Of a stretch of DNA of 64,000 nucleotides, positions 8,988 to 17,102 are shown piece by piece. Under the pieces are notes generated by a model, which did no database searches, was not told the origin of the DNA, and worked only from the letters and a program-made list of their open reading frames with translations. Position 1 is the stretch's first letter. Each line of letters opens with the position of its first letter. The position numbers and the translations under genes were made by a program. The DNA comes from Ensifer aridi (lineage in GTDB: Bacteria; Pseudomonadota; Alphaproteobacteria; Rhizobiales; Rhizobiaceae): assembly GCF_002078505.1 (NCBI RefSeq), contig NZ_LUAV01000002.1, positions 145,832-209,831 of the forward strand, written 5' to 3'.

Positions 8988-9443
8988 CTAAGGAGAAGGT
9001 GAGCCTTCGACAAATGCCTTGATGTTTTCGGCCTGGATCTCCCAGCCCTTGTCGTTGCTGCACCACGCCTCCTCGCGGCTATCCTCCGGCAGGGAGTCGA
9101 AACCGGATTCGGTTATCGTCAGATGCGTTCCCTTCGTCGTCGGCTTCAGGCGGAATTCGACTCGGGTCGAAGGCTCTCTTGAGAGATCAGCATTCGGGTT
9201 CTTGGAATGCGGCCAGCGGAAGGCGAAGAGCCGAGGCTCCTCCATGCGCTCGGTCAGCGACGTCCACGGCAGCCCCTCGTAACCTGGATAGGTGATCTCG
9301 CCAGTCGTGACCTTGCCGACTACGAAGGGTCCCGTGAGCTTCACGCGGAACCACTCTCCGAATGCTTCGTGGTCGGTCAGCGCCCGCCAGACCCTTTCTA
9401 CCGGGGCAGCCAGTTCGATCTCTTTTTCGATCCGGTCGATCAT
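8988..9443 (-). CDS. SRPBCC / AHSA1-like domain protein
   Basis: This 151-residue protein has the START-like hydrophobic-ligand fold found in the Aha1 C-terminal domain family: the opening I-E-L-A-A-P-V-E-R-V-W-R-A-L-T-D and the closing T-H-L-T-I-T-E-S-G-F-D pattern are characteristic. Such proteins bind small hydrophobic ligands; specific roles are mostly unknown. GGAGACGGG precedes the ATG. It ends 10 bases from the convergent lysR-type gene. No ArsR partner is adjacent, although these genes often pair with one. Confidence 0.82.
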   Translation of the reverse strand: MIDRIEKEIELAAPVERVWRALTDHEAFGEWFRVKLTGPFVVGKVTTGEITYPGYEGLPWTSLTERMEEPRLFAFRWPHSKNPNADLSREPSTRVEFRLKPTTKGTHLTITESGFDSLPEDSREEAWCSNDKGWEIQAENIKAFVEGSPSP

Positions 9444-9503
9444 GATCCCGTCTCCGCTTCAGCAAATAGAGGTCCCGTGACTCTACAATCGCCGTGCGCT
9501 CCT

Positions 9504-9779
9504 TCACTCCCCGGCCTCGCTCGGACGCACCGCTAACCGGTTCTCGACGCGTGCCACTCCGATGACCGAGGCGGCGGCCTCTCCGGCGCAGGCGATGTCG
9601 GCCTCACGAGAGACGTTACCCGAGAGGACCACCGTGTTGCCGAGGGCGATCACGGAAATTTCGCTCGTGTCGATCATGCTGGCGTAGCGAAGGAAATGCA
9701 TGACCTTTTCCGCCAGCGCATCGTCGGTCAGATGCGGATCGTCGTCCCTGTGGGAATAGATCGGATGTTCCGTCGACAT
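9504..9779 (-). CDS. BON domain protein
   Basis: A 91-residue protein with one BON (OsmY-type) domain covering roughly residues 20-85, ending in the typical G-V-A-R-V-E-N-R-L-A-V. BON domains bind phospholipid membranes and are common in envelope or osmotic stress proteins. No signal peptide is visible, so it may be cytoplasmic. I start it at ATG 9779, which is preceded by GGGAAG. An RpoE2-type promoter match lies 26-51 bases upstream, which fits a stress role. Confidence 0.78.
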   Translation of the reverse strand: MSTEHPIYSHRDDDPHLTDDALAEKVMHFLRYASMIDTSEISVIALGNTVVLSGNVSREADIACAGEAAASVIGVARVENRLAVRPSEAGE

Positions 9780-9804
9780 ACTCGTCTTCCCGCTCGCTGG
9801 TCGC

Positions 9805-9830
9805 AACGCCTATTCGGGGTGGATTGTTCC
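9805..9830 (-). promoter_or_regulatory. RpoE2-type promoter match for the BON gene
   Basis: On the minus strand GGAAC (9826-9830) is followed after 17 bases by CGTT (9805-9808), an exact fit to the known Sinorhizobium RpoE2 consensus. It would start transcription near 9798, leaving a leader of about 20 bases before the BON start. Confidence 0.65.
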
Positions 9831-9965
9831 GGATGAAGCTTGCAGCGGCCGACGTGCCTTCCGCCGCCTCTGGCCTTCGACCCTTGCTCTTGCGTCTGGG
9901 GCTCGAACGGGTCTATGCCTCGACAACCACCGGCAGCGCCGCACATCCGGACGAGACGGGCAAAG

Positions 9966-10039
9966 GCCGCTGTAGCACTTTGAATCACCTGCATGATTTT
10001 GTCCCTAAATCGATTCCGGTTCAGGGAATCACGCAGTAG
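9966..10039 (+). repeat. Dispersed palindromic repeat, copy A
   Basis: One of five clear copies in the window of a 70-75 base element. It opens with GCTGTAGCACTTTGAATC, then a hairpin with outer arms CTGCATGATT / AATCACGCAG and inner arms CCCTAAATCG / CGGTTCAGGG, and ends GCAGTAG. It stops 10 bases before the AEC transporter start, and its final GTAGGG may serve as the ribosome site. Confidence 0.8.
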
Positions 10040-10049
10040 GGCTCGCCGC

Positions 10050-10994
10050 ATGTCCGAAATCTTCCTGAATGTCCTTCCGATCTTCATCCTGATCCTGACC
10101 GGCTGGCTGGTCGTCCGGTTGGGCTACCTGAAAGCGGCTGTCGGCGACGCGCTCGGCGATTTCGTCTTCAGGGTCGCCGTGCCGGTCCTCCTCTTTCGCA
10201 CGATCGCCGAGGCGGACTTCAAGGAAGGATCGCCCTGGCCGCTCTGGGTCGCCTATTTTTCCGGTGTTGCCGTGACCTGGACGATCGGTCATCTCGCGGC
10301 CACGCTCGGCTTCGGCCGCGACGCGCGCATGGGCGTGCTTGCCGGCGTTTCCTCGGCTTTCGCCAACACTGTCTTCATCGGATTGCCGCTGGTGTCGCGC
10401 GTGGTCGGCGAGGAGGGGGTGGTGGCGCTGTCGATCCTGCTTTCCGTCCACCTGCCGGTGATGATGATCGCCGGAACGGTGCTGATGGAGCGCGCGGAAC
10501 GCAAGACGACGGGTGCGCCGGGGCAGGGAATCCTGAAGCTCATGGCCGGCGTTGCCCGCAATCTCGTCCGCAATCCGCTGGTCATAGGTCTTGCCTGCGG
10601 CGCGCTCTTCCATCGTCTCGGTCAGCCGCTCGGTGGGCCGGCGAAGGTCATCGTCGATCAGCTCGCTGGCGTCGCCGCACCCGCCGCGCTCGTTTCGATC
10701 GGCATGGCGCTCGACAAATACGGCCTCGCCGGCAATACCGGGCTTGCCACCGTCGCCAGCACGCTCAAGCTCCTGGTGTTGCCGGGCGCCGTCTTCGCCG
10801 CTTGCCACCTGTTGGGCCTCAGCGATAGCTGGACCGCCGCACTCGTCCTGACCTCATCCGTCCCGACCGGTGTCAATGCCTGGCTCATCGCCAACCATTT
10901 CAATGTCGGTCACGCGCTCGCCTCCTCGACGATCACGCTGACGACGGCCTTCGGTGTCGTCAGCGTGTCCGCCTGGGCCTATCTGTTGATGTGA
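10050..10994 (+). CDS. AEC family transporter (auxin efflux carrier-like)
   Basis: A 314-residue inner-membrane protein with about ten hydrophobic helices in two halves, as in the bile/arsenite/riboflavin and AEC permease fold. N-terminal I-F-I-L-I-L-T-G-W-L-V-V-R-L-G-Y and the helix-breaking N-A-W-L-I-A-N-H-F motif in the second half are typical. Bacterial members export small carboxylic acids such as malonate or malate. The frame is open upstream through the repeat element, but the ATG at 10050 matches the family N-terminus. Confidence 0.85.
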   Translation: MSEIFLNVLPIFILILTGWLVVRLGYLKAAVGDALGDFVFRVAVPVLLFRTIAEADFKEGSPWPLWVAYFSGVAVTWTIGHLAATLGFGRDARMGVLAGVSSAFANTVFIGLPLVSRVVGEEGVVALSILLSVHLPVMMIAGTVLMERAERKTTGAPGQGILKLMAGVARNLVRNPLVIGLACGALFHRLGQPLGGPAKVIVDQLAGVAAPAALVSIGMALDKYGLAGNTGLATVASTLKLLVLPGAVFAACHLLGLSDSWTAALVLTSSVPTGVNAWLIANHFNVGHALASSTITLTTAFGVVSVSAWAYLLM

Positions 10995-11017
10995 CGCGGG
11001 CTTCTTCTGCGAGTCGT

Positions 11018-12115
11018 TCAGAACAGCCGGTCGAGCCAGCCGTGTGGGTCCGGCGCCCGCCCGTTCTGGATATCGAGCAGCGCCGCCTTGAGCCGTGACG
11101 CAACCGGGCCGGCTCCGCCGTCGCCGATGGTAAAGCCGTACCTCTTGCCCTTCACCTTGCCGATCGGCGTCACCACCGCCGCCGTACCGCAGGCGAAAGC
11201 CTCGGTAAGCCGTCCGCTCCTGGCATCCGTCTGCCACTGGTCGATGGCGTAAGGCTCCTCGCGCACGGTGAGCCCCAGATCACGGGCAAGCGTGATCAGC
11301 GAATCGCGGGTGATGCCCGGCAGGATCGTGCCGGTGAGCGGCGGCGTCTGCAGCGAACCGTCGTCGAAGACAATGAAGACGTTCATGCCTCCGAGTTCCT
11401 CGACAAAGCGGCGCTCCACCGCATCGAGGAACACCACCTGTTCGCAACCTTCCTGGATCGCTTCGGCCTGTGCTGCGAGGCTCGCGGCATAATTGCCGCC
11501 GCATTTAGCCTCGCCGGTGCCGCCCGGTGCTGCCCGCGTGTAATTCTCCGAAACCCAGAGCGTCACCGCCGGGGCGCCGCCCTTGAAGTAGGAGCCGACG
11601 GAAGAGGCGATGACGCAATAGAGATAGTCGGCGGAGGGTTTCACGCCGAGAAGGACCTCCGTGGCGATCATGAACGGCCGCAGATAGAGGGCCGCCCCGT
11701 CGGCTGCCGGGATCCAGTCGCGGTCGGTCCTGACCAAGGCCCGTACGGATTCGACGAACAATTCCTCCGGCAAGGGCGCCATCGCCAGCCGCGTTGCGGA
11801 ATTGCGGAAGCGGCGCGCATTCGCATCCGGGCGAAACAGCGCGGCCCCGCCGTCGGGCAGGCGATAGGCCTTCATGCCCTCGAAGATCTCCTGGGCGTAG
11901 TGGAGCACCAAGGTTGCCGGATCGAGGTCGAAAGCCGCGCGCGGTCCGACCTTCGCATCATGCCAGCCGCGCCCCTCGGAATAGCGGATCGTTACCATAT
12001 GGTCGGTGAACACGCGGCCGAAGCCCGGATTCTCAAGCAGAGCCTCGCGCTCGCTCGCCGCCATCGCCTTGGGGTTCTTCTCGAACAGGAAAGTCTGTGC
12101 ACCGCTCTCAGTCAT
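11018..12115 (-). CDS. ilvE: Branched-chain amino acid aminotransferase
   Basis: This 365-residue fold-type IV PLP enzyme carries out the last step of leucine, isoleucine and valine synthesis and the first of their breakdown. The lysine that binds PLP lies in G-E-A-K-C-G-G-N-Y-A-A-S, and the late G-T-A-A-V-V-T-P-I-G phosphate-binding segment is present. The length matches the eukaryotic-like long form (BCAT type II) common in rhizobia. GGAGGGG precedes the ATG by 7 bases. It stands alone, convergent with the AEC gene. Confidence 0.92.
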   Translation of the reverse strand: MTESGAQTFLFEKNPKAMAASEREALLENPGFGRVFTDHMVTIRYSEGRGWHDAKVGPRAAFDLDPATLVLHYAQEIFEGMKAYRLPDGGAALFRPDANARRFRNSATRLAMAPLPEELFVESVRALVRTDRDWIPAADGAALYLRPFMIATEVLLGVKPSADYLYCVIASSVGSYFKGGAPAVTLWVSENYTRAAPGGTGEAKCGGNYAASLAAQAEAIQEGCEQVVFLDAVERRFVEELGGMNVFIVFDDGSLQTPPLTGTILPGITRDSLITLARDLGLTVREEPYAIDQWQTDARSGRLTEAFACGTAAVVTPIGKVKGKRYGFTIGDGGAGPVASRLKAALLDIQNGRAPDPHGWLDRLF

Positions 12116-12342
12116 GTCTCATCCCCTCCTTCGTTCCGAGTGAATCCATCCTACCCGCGCGGAAGGAGGACCCGGCTCAGATCGGGTGGTGTTTGGTTGC
12201 GCTTATGCTTCTGTCTTACACATTTGGCGGCATCCGCAACAGATGACGGCGACGGATTTGGCATCGATGGAAAGGCGCAAGCTGCCACTCCGGTCGCCCC
12301 ATGCACTTACTGCACCTTCCTGCTGGTAAAGCAGTGAGGCAA

Positions 12343-12367
12343 CAAAAAACCCGGCCGTTCGGCCGGG
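12343..12367 (-). terminator. Rho-independent terminator of cycM
   Basis: A perfect hairpin CCCGGCCG-tt-CGGCCGGG (12350-12367) is followed on the minus strand by six T residues. It lies 24 bases after the cycM stop. Confidence 0.85.
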
Positions 12368-12390
12368 CTTTCTTCCAAAATGTTCTGCGC

Positions 12391-13035
12391 TCAGTTTGCC
12401 GGGGCCGGAGCCGGGGCTGGAGCCGCCGCCTGGCCACTTTCGGCTGGAGCCGGTGCGGCTTCGGTGGAGCCGGTCGCGCCCGGTTCCGGCAGCGGTGCCG
12501 GGCTGTCTGCCTGCTGACGCAGCCAGGCGATCAGGTTGGCGCGCTCGTCCGCCTTCTTGAGGCCGGCAAAGCCCATCGCCGTGCCCGGAACATGCTTCTT
12601 CGGCGCTTCGAGGAAGTAGCTGAGGTGATCGTAGTCCCAAACCACCTTGCCGCCTTCGGCGAAGGTCTGCATGCCGGCGGAATAGCTAAAGCCCTCATGC
12701 GAGGCGACGGGGCGGTTGACGACACCCCAGAGATTCGGGCCGACCTTGTTCGCTCCGCCCTTATCCACGGTGTGACAGCTTGCGCACTTCTTGAAGACGG
12801 CCTCGCCGGCCGCAGCGTCCGCCTTGGCAAGCAGCGGTCCGATCGGCTCGGACTTCGCCTCCTCGCCGCCGGCAGCATCAGCTTCGCCGCCTGCCGTTTC
12901 CTCGGCCACGATGGCAAAACCTTCCTTTTCGGGAGCTTCGGAATGGAAAATGCCTTCTGACGCGATGGATACGGTCATCAGAACGAAGACCGTACCCAAC
13001 AAGGCACCCACACCCATGTTCACATATGGATTCAT
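12391..13035 (-). CDS. cycM: Membrane-anchored cytochrome c (CycM type)
   Basis: A 214-residue class I cytochrome c that carries electrons from the bc1 complex to the aa3 oxidase. An uncleaved N-terminal helix (residues 8-25) anchors it; an acidic Ala/Glu linker follows; the heme site CASCH is at 84-88 and the axial methionine is in P-G-T-A-M-G-F. The C-terminus is an Ala/Pro-rich tail of about 35 residues. I start it at ATG 13035, which has AAGGGAG upstream; the frame stays open for 900 bases further but that lies antisense to kdsB. Confidence 0.92.
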   Translation of the reverse strand: MNPYVNMGVGALLGTVFVLMTVSIASEGIFHSEAPEKEGFAIVAEETAGGEADAAGGEEAKSEPIGPLLAKADAAAGEAVFKKCASCHTVDKGGANKVGPNLWGVVNRPVASHEGFSYSAGMQTFAEGGKVVWDYDHLSYFLEAPKKHVPGTAMGFAGLKKADERANLIAWLRQQADSPAPLPEPGATGSTEAAPAPAESGQAAAPAPAPAPAN

Positions 13036-13191
13036 CTGCAAACGCTCCCTTAGCCACCGGCGCAAACAAAAAACCGGCCCATCTTGAAATCGCGCGGAAC
13101 CTATGTCTTTTGGCTCTGCGTTGCAACAGAGATTATCAACCCCGAAGTGAGACCTTTTGACACTTTCCGTGGGGTTTTTGAAGGCCAGACG

Positions 13192-13944
13192 ATGAATCGT
13201 GAACAACCGGGCAAAGTCCTCGTGCTCATTCCGGCGCGCATGGCCTCCACGCGCCTGCCGGGCAAGCCGCTTGCCGATATCTGCGGCCTGCCGATGATCG
13301 TGCAGGTGGCAAAGCGCGCGGCGGAAGCGGATGTCGGTCGAGTCGTCGTTGCAGTCGACGACCCCGAGGTGTTTCGGACAGTGAGCGACGCGGGTTTCGA
13401 GGTGATCATGACGCGGGTCGATCACCAGTCCGGATCCGATCGCATCTATGAAGCGCTGGCGAAGGCAGATCCGGAAGGCAAGGCGGAAATCATCATCAAC
13501 GTCCAGGGCGACCTGCCGACCATAGAGCCCGGACCGATCCGCGCGGCGCTGAGGCCGCTTGAGAACGCCTCGACGGACATTGCTACCCTCACCGTGGCGA
13601 TCGCCGACGAGCACGAAAAGACCAATCCCAATGTCGTCAAGGTCGTGGGCTCGCCGCTCTCCGAAAGCCGGCTCCGCGCGCTTTACTTTACCCGCGCCAC
13701 CGCGCCATACGGCGAAGGCCCGCTCTACCACCACATCGGTCTTTATGCCTATCGCCGCAAGGCGCTCGAGACCTTCGTGTCGTTGAAGCCCTCGACGCTC
13801 GAGAGGCGCGAATCGCTCGAGCAATTGCGGGCACTCGAGGCCGGCATGCGCATCGATGTCGAGATCATCGATTCCGTGCCGCTCGGCGTCGACACGCCGG
13901 CAGACCTGGAAAAGGCTCGTCGTATCCTTTCCGCCCAAGTTTGA
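13192..13944 (+). CDS. kdsB: 3-deoxy-manno-octulosonate cytidylyltransferase
   Basis: A 250-residue enzyme that makes CMP-Kdo for lipopolysaccharide inner core synthesis. The nucleotide-binding opening [17 protein letters not shown] is diagnostic, and the D-D-P-E-V and G-S-D-R-I segments are present. GAAGG lies before ATG 13192. It is divergent from cycM and followed after 13 bases by pheA, an arrangement conserved in rhizobia (cycM-kdsB-pheA). Confidence 0.94.
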   Translation: MNREQPGKVLVLIPARMASTRLPGKPLADICGLPMIVQVAKRAAEADVGRVVVAVDDPEVFRTVSDAGFEVIMTRVDHQSGSDRIYEALAKADPEGKAEIIINVQGDLPTIEPGPIRAALRPLENASTDIATLTVAIADEHEKTNPNVVKVVGSPLSESRLRALYFTRATAPYGEGPLYHHIGLYAYRRKALETFVSLKPSTLERRESLEQLRALEAGMRIDVEIIDSVPLGVDTPADLEKARRILSAQV

Positions 13945-13957
13945 GAGGGAAACCAAA

Positions 13958-14812
13958 GTGACCGCCAAGACCAATCGGATTTCCTTCCAGGGCGACTATG
14001 GCGCCAATTCCGACATGGCCTGCCGCGACATGTTCCCGGCGATGGAACCGCTGCCCTGCCAGACCTTCGAGGATGCCTTCCTCGCGGTGGAAAATGGTGA
14101 GGCCGACCTTGCCATGATCCCGATCGAGAACACCATTGCCGGTCGCGTCGCCGACATTCATCATCTCCTGCCGGAATCGCGTCTGCACATCGTCGGCGAA
14201 TACTTCATGCCGATCCGTTTCCAGTTGATGGTGTTGCCGGGCGTCAAGCACGACGAGATCCGCACCGTGCACAGCCACATCCACGCGCTCGGCCAATGCC
14301 GCAAGATTGTCCGCGCCAACCGCTGGAAGCCGGTCGTCGCGGGGGACACGGCCGGAGCTGCGAAGCTCGTCGCAGAGACGGGCGATCGCTCCATGGCAGC
14401 GCTGGCCCCGCGCCTCGCCGCCGACCTCTACGGTCTCGAGATCATCGCCGAGAACGTCGAGGACACCGACAGCAACGTCACCCGCTTCGTCGTGCTTTCG
14501 CGCGAGGAGCAACGCATTTCCCGCAAGTCCGATGACGAGCTGATCATCACCACCTTCGTCTTCAACGTGCGCAACATCCCGGCCGCCCTCTACAAGGCCA
14601 TGGGCGGTTTTGCCACCAATGGTATCAACATGACGAAGCTCGAGAGCTATCAGCTCGGCGGCAAATTCGTGGCGACGCAGTTCTATGCCGATATCGAGGG
14701 TCACCCCGACGATGAGGGAGTCCGCCACGCGATGGACGAACTGCGCTTCTTCTCGGAAAACGTACGCATCCTTGGCACTTATAAGGCGCATCCGATGCGC
14801 GGCGTGCTCTGA
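13958..14812 (+). CDS. pheA: Prephenate dehydratase
   Basis: A 284-residue monofunctional enzyme turning prephenate into phenylpyruvate in phenylalanine synthesis. The dehydratase domain spans about residues 5-180 and includes the catalytic T-R-F motif in S-N-V-T-R-F-V-V-L; the ACT regulatory domain (about 195-275) has the phenylalanine-binding [10 protein letters not shown]. It lacks a chorismate mutase domain. The start is GTG at 13958 with GAGAGG upstream, 13 bases after kdsB, so the two are likely co-transcribed. Confidence 0.93.
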   Translation: MTAKTNRISFQGDYGANSDMACRDMFPAMEPLPCQTFEDAFLAVENGEADLAMIPIENTIAGRVADIHHLLPESRLHIVGEYFMPIRFQLMVLPGVKHDEIRTVHSHIHALGQCRKIVRANRWKPVVAGDTAGAAKLVAETGDRSMAALAPRLAADLYGLEIIAENVEDTDSNVTRFVVLSREEQRISRKSDDELIITTFVFNVRNIPAALYKAMGGFATNGINMTKLESYQLGGKFVATQFYADIEGHPDDEGVRHAMDELRFFSENVRILGTYKAHPMRGVL

Positions 14813-14860
14813 GGAACTGCCGGCTTATTACGCGGCGGCCGGCGTAATTACTCACTCCGC

Positions 14861-14962
14861 CGTCATCCTCGGTCTTGACCCGAGGATCCAGGCCACGCCT
14901 GCCCAGATAGGAGTTTGCGCAGTGCTTGCGATTGGATCCTCGGGTCAAGCCCGAGGATGACG
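14861..14962. repeat. 102-base inverted repeat (rhizobial intergenic palindrome)
   Basis: Two 30-base arms, 14861-14890 and 14933-14962, are reverse complements except for one base, around a 42-base loop. Each arm holds CCTCGGGTCAAGCCCGAGG-like sequence. Related single-arm copies occur at 40286-40306 and 58990-59020. The rest of the 14813-15165 gap shows a small hairpin after pheA and no other gene. Confidence 0.8.
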
Positions 14963-15165
14963 CAGTGGTGGGCGCCACCGAGTCATTGCAGCGTGGTCGT
15001 ACGGGTCGCTGCAGATTTGAATGGTGGCGATCCTCCGGCACCAGAACGTGGCAAAATTCGTTAACCGGCTACGCGTCCAGTGCATGCCTAATTTGCATTC
15101 ATGGTGCTACTAAATCTTAGGCAAATGCCTATTTGACCTCCGTCAAGAAAAATGGAGTGTCAAAG

Positions 15166-15303
15166 ATGAAGATCCGTCGGAAGATCATGGAATACGCACA
15201 GATGCGCCGCGCGGTCCGCGAGTTGCGCGCTCTCGACGATCACGCCCTGCGCGACATCGGTATTTCCCGTTCTCAGATTCAGGCCGCCGTCTACGGCCGC
15301 TAA
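15166..15303 (+). CDS. Small DUF1127 protein
   Basis: A 45-residue, arginine-rich protein. The C-terminal D-H-A-L-R-D-I-G-I-S-R-S-Q-I is the DUF1127 signature (R-D-I-G-x-x-R). Small DUF1127 proteins of Alphaproteobacteria are RNA-binding post-transcriptional regulators linked to phosphate metabolism, sRNA turnover and stress in Agrobacterium and Rhodobacter. GGAG lies 8 bases before the ATG. A GTG three codons earlier is an alternative start. It stands alone between the inverted repeat and nudC. Confidence 0.85.
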   Translation: MKIRRKIMEYAQMRRAVRELRALDDHALRDIGISRSQIQAAVYGR

Positions 15304-15350
15304 TCCAAAATGTCCCGCGCCCGATCGAAGGCGCGGCACCGTAAGTCTTC

Positions 15351-15381
15351 CACACCCCGCCGTCCTCTCGTGCGGGGTGTG
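15351..15381 (+). terminator. Probable terminator after the DUF1127 gene
   Basis: CACACCCCGC (15351-15360) pairs perfectly with GCGGGGTGTG (15372-15381) around an 11-base loop. The following run is only GCGTTT, so termination may be weak. Confidence 0.45.
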
Positions 15382-15465
15382 AGCGTTTCTGGGATAGAGT
15401 TATCCCAAGCCGCCGCAGACCATGAGCGACATGCTATTGAGGGCCTCGTCGCTTTTGCGGCTAAC

Positions 15466-16446
15466 TCAGCTTCGCTCCGGCCAGGCGAGCCAGTCGCGCA
15501 TCAACTGGTGCGCAATGGCGCCTTTCGGCGGCGGAATGTGCTCGTCTCCCGTGTCGGCGACCCCGGTCGTGCGTTCAAGCAGGGCTTCGATCTCCGCCCG
15601 GGTGAACCAGCGCACGTCCTCCAGTTCCTGCTCGTCGCGCTTGATGACGGTCGACTTGGCTTCGGCATAGCAGCCGATCATCAGCGAATGCGGCAACGGC
15701 CAGGGTTGCGAGGCGTGGTAGCGGACGCGGCCGACGCGAATGCCGGATTCCTCCTGCGTTTCCCGGCGCACGGCGTTCTCGATTGTCTCGCCCGGCTCGA
15801 CAAAACCGGCGAGACAGGAATACATGCCTGGCACGAAATGCGGGCTGCGGCCGAGTAGGCAGAGATCGCGCTCGAGGTCGATCGTGAGCATTATGACGAC
15901 CGGGTCCGTGCGTGGAAAGACCATGTGGCCGCAGGCCGTGCAGACGCGCCGATAGCCGCCGGCCGCGCCATCCATCGGGCCGCCGCAGCGGCCGCAGAAA
16001 CGGTTGTTGGCGTTCCAGACGATCAGGCTCGAACCCTGCGCAAATTGGCCGAGCAGTTCCTCCGGCAGCATCTGTTGCCGGTAGAGCGTTCGCGCGTCGG
16101 CGATCTTGAACGGCTCCGGCACCGTCTCCTCGGTCAGCCCGGACGGGACAGCAAGGCGCGGATCGCCGTTCGGCAGGTAGCCGAGCAGGATCGCCTCGTC
16201 GAGAGTCGGCGCGAGCCCCGCGAGCTCGTAGGGCGCGAAAAGCGGGTCGATGATCTTCTCGTCGTGTTTGACGATCAGCTTCGCTCCGGAAAAGGCGAGG
16301 AAATGCGCGCCCGGATGCTTAAGCGCGGTTTCGACGCAATCGTCGGGCCGGTGCTCGGACCGGCGGTCCAAGTGGTTCTCGGCGAAGGCGACAAGCGTGC
16401 TCGGCTCCGGATGGGGGCTGTGAAGATCGAAGATCGTTTTCGTCAT
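15466..16446 (-). CDS. nudC: NAD+ diphosphatase / NADH pyrophosphatase
   Basis: A 326-residue Nudix hydrolase that splits NAD(H) and removes NAD caps from RNA. In order: an N-terminal NUDIX-like domain, a zinc ribbon with C-G-R-C and C-T-A-C pairs (about residues 155-178), and the Nudix box G-x5-E-x7-R-E-x2-E-E-x-G, here beginning G-F-V-E-P-G-E-T. The S-Q-P-W-P-L-P-H-S motif after the box marks the NADH-specific group. Its stop is 19 bases before position 15466's neighbour gap; the HIT gene lies 2 bases upstream and is probably in the same operon. Confidence 0.93.
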   Translation of the reverse strand: MTKTIFDLHSPHPEPSTLVAFAENHLDRRSEHRPDDCVETALKHPGAHFLAFSGAKLIVKHDEKIIDPLFAPYELAGLAPTLDEAILLGYLPNGDPRLAVPSGLTEETVPEPFKIADARTLYRQQMLPEELLGQFAQGSSLIVWNANNRFCGRCGGPMDGAAGGYRRVCTACGHMVFPRTDPVVIMLTIDLERDLCLLGRSPHFVPGMYSCLAGFVEPGETIENAVRRETQEESGIRVGRVRYHASQPWPLPHSLMIGCYAEAKSTVIKRDEQELEDVRWFTRAEIEALLERTTGVADTGDEHIPPPKGAIAHQLMRDWLAWPERS

Positions 16447-16448
16447 GC

Positions 16449-16853
16449 TCAGAGATTTTCCAGAATGCGTGCTGCGAATGCCTTATGGTCCTCGTCGAGC
16501 CAGGGTTCTGGCTTGCCGAAGCCCCAGACCGGGCCCGGCCAGTTCGGATCGCCCTCCCGGCGGGCGATGATATGCACATGAAGCTGCCGGACGATATTGC
16601 CGAGCGCGCCGATATTGATCTTCTCGGCGCCAGTCACCTTTTTCAAGGCGGCGGCCACCAAGTTGGTCTCGAAGGTCAGCATCGCCTGATCGAGCGGCGT
16701 CAGCTCGTAAACCTCGGAGACGTCGGCGCGCTGCGGAACGAGGATCAGCCACGGCCAGCGGCGGTCGTTCATCAACCGCAATTCGCAAAGCCCGAGCTTG
16801 CAGATCGGGATGCCGTCGCGCCGAAGTCGCTCGTCGAGGGTGAAGGTCGTCAA
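16449..16853 (-). CDS. HIT family nucleotide-binding protein
   Basis: A histidine-triad hydrolase or transferase of about 134 residues. The catalytic motif H-V-H-I-I-A-R-R-E-G-D-P is present; the third position of the canonical H-x-H-x-H-x is an Arg/Ala pattern as in rhizobial HIT paralogues. No ATG fits: the next in-frame ATG (16991) lies inside the 4.5S RNA gene. I take the TTG at 16853, seven bases after AGGAA; the TTG just before it (16856) is an alternative. It is coupled to nudC, which may link both to nucleotide turnover. Confidence 0.75.
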   Translation of the reverse strand: MTTFTLDERLRRDGIPICKLGLCELRLMNDRRWPWLILVPQRADVSEVYELTPLDQAMLTFETNLVAAALKKVTGAEKINIGALGNIVRQLHVHIIARREGDPNWPGPVWGFGKPEPWLDEDHKAFAARILENL

Positions 16854-16956
16854 CAAAAATTCCTCGGCAATGAAACGGATTCGCTTTGTTTCCCATATCG
16901 ATATCAGTTTTTTGACGGCTTGGCTTGCATTTGGTTCAGATATTGCCGATATGAGG

Positions 16957-17060
16957 GCCGGGAGGTTGGTGGTGGACGAGCCACTCGCCAACCGGGTCAG
17001 GTCCGGAAGGAAGCAGCCCTAACGAGCCCCGGCACGGGTCATCGTGCCAGCCTCCCACTT
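16957..17060 (+). ncRNA. ffs: 4.5S signal recognition particle RNA
   Basis: The invariant SRP core GGTCAGGTCCGGAAGGAAGC appears at 16996-17015 followed by AGCC, and the flanks close into a long stem whose ends are GGGAGG (16960-16965) and CCTCCC (17051-17056). This RNA pairs with Ffh to target membrane proteins. A possible promoter is TTGACG at 16912-16917 with a weak -10 about 17-18 bases later. The ffs-dnaX order is conserved in Alphaproteobacteria. Ends are approximate. Confidence 0.93.
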
Positions 17061-17102
17061 CTCCGTCCTGTCGGGACAAGAGTTCGAACAGCGGCAGGGT
17101 CG

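Noticed and set aside
13094..13120. GGAAC-N18-CGTT upstream of kdsB, as an RpoE2 promoter
   Set aside because: The spacer is one base too long, and a housekeeping lipopolysaccharide gene is not an expected stress target.
13036..13974. Upstream extension of cycM to 527 residues
   Set aside because: The added part lies antisense to kdsB; the family start with membrane anchor is at 13035.
16485..17102. Upstream extension of dnaX by 206 residues
   Set aside because: It would translate through the 4.5S RNA gene and has no similarity to any DnaX.
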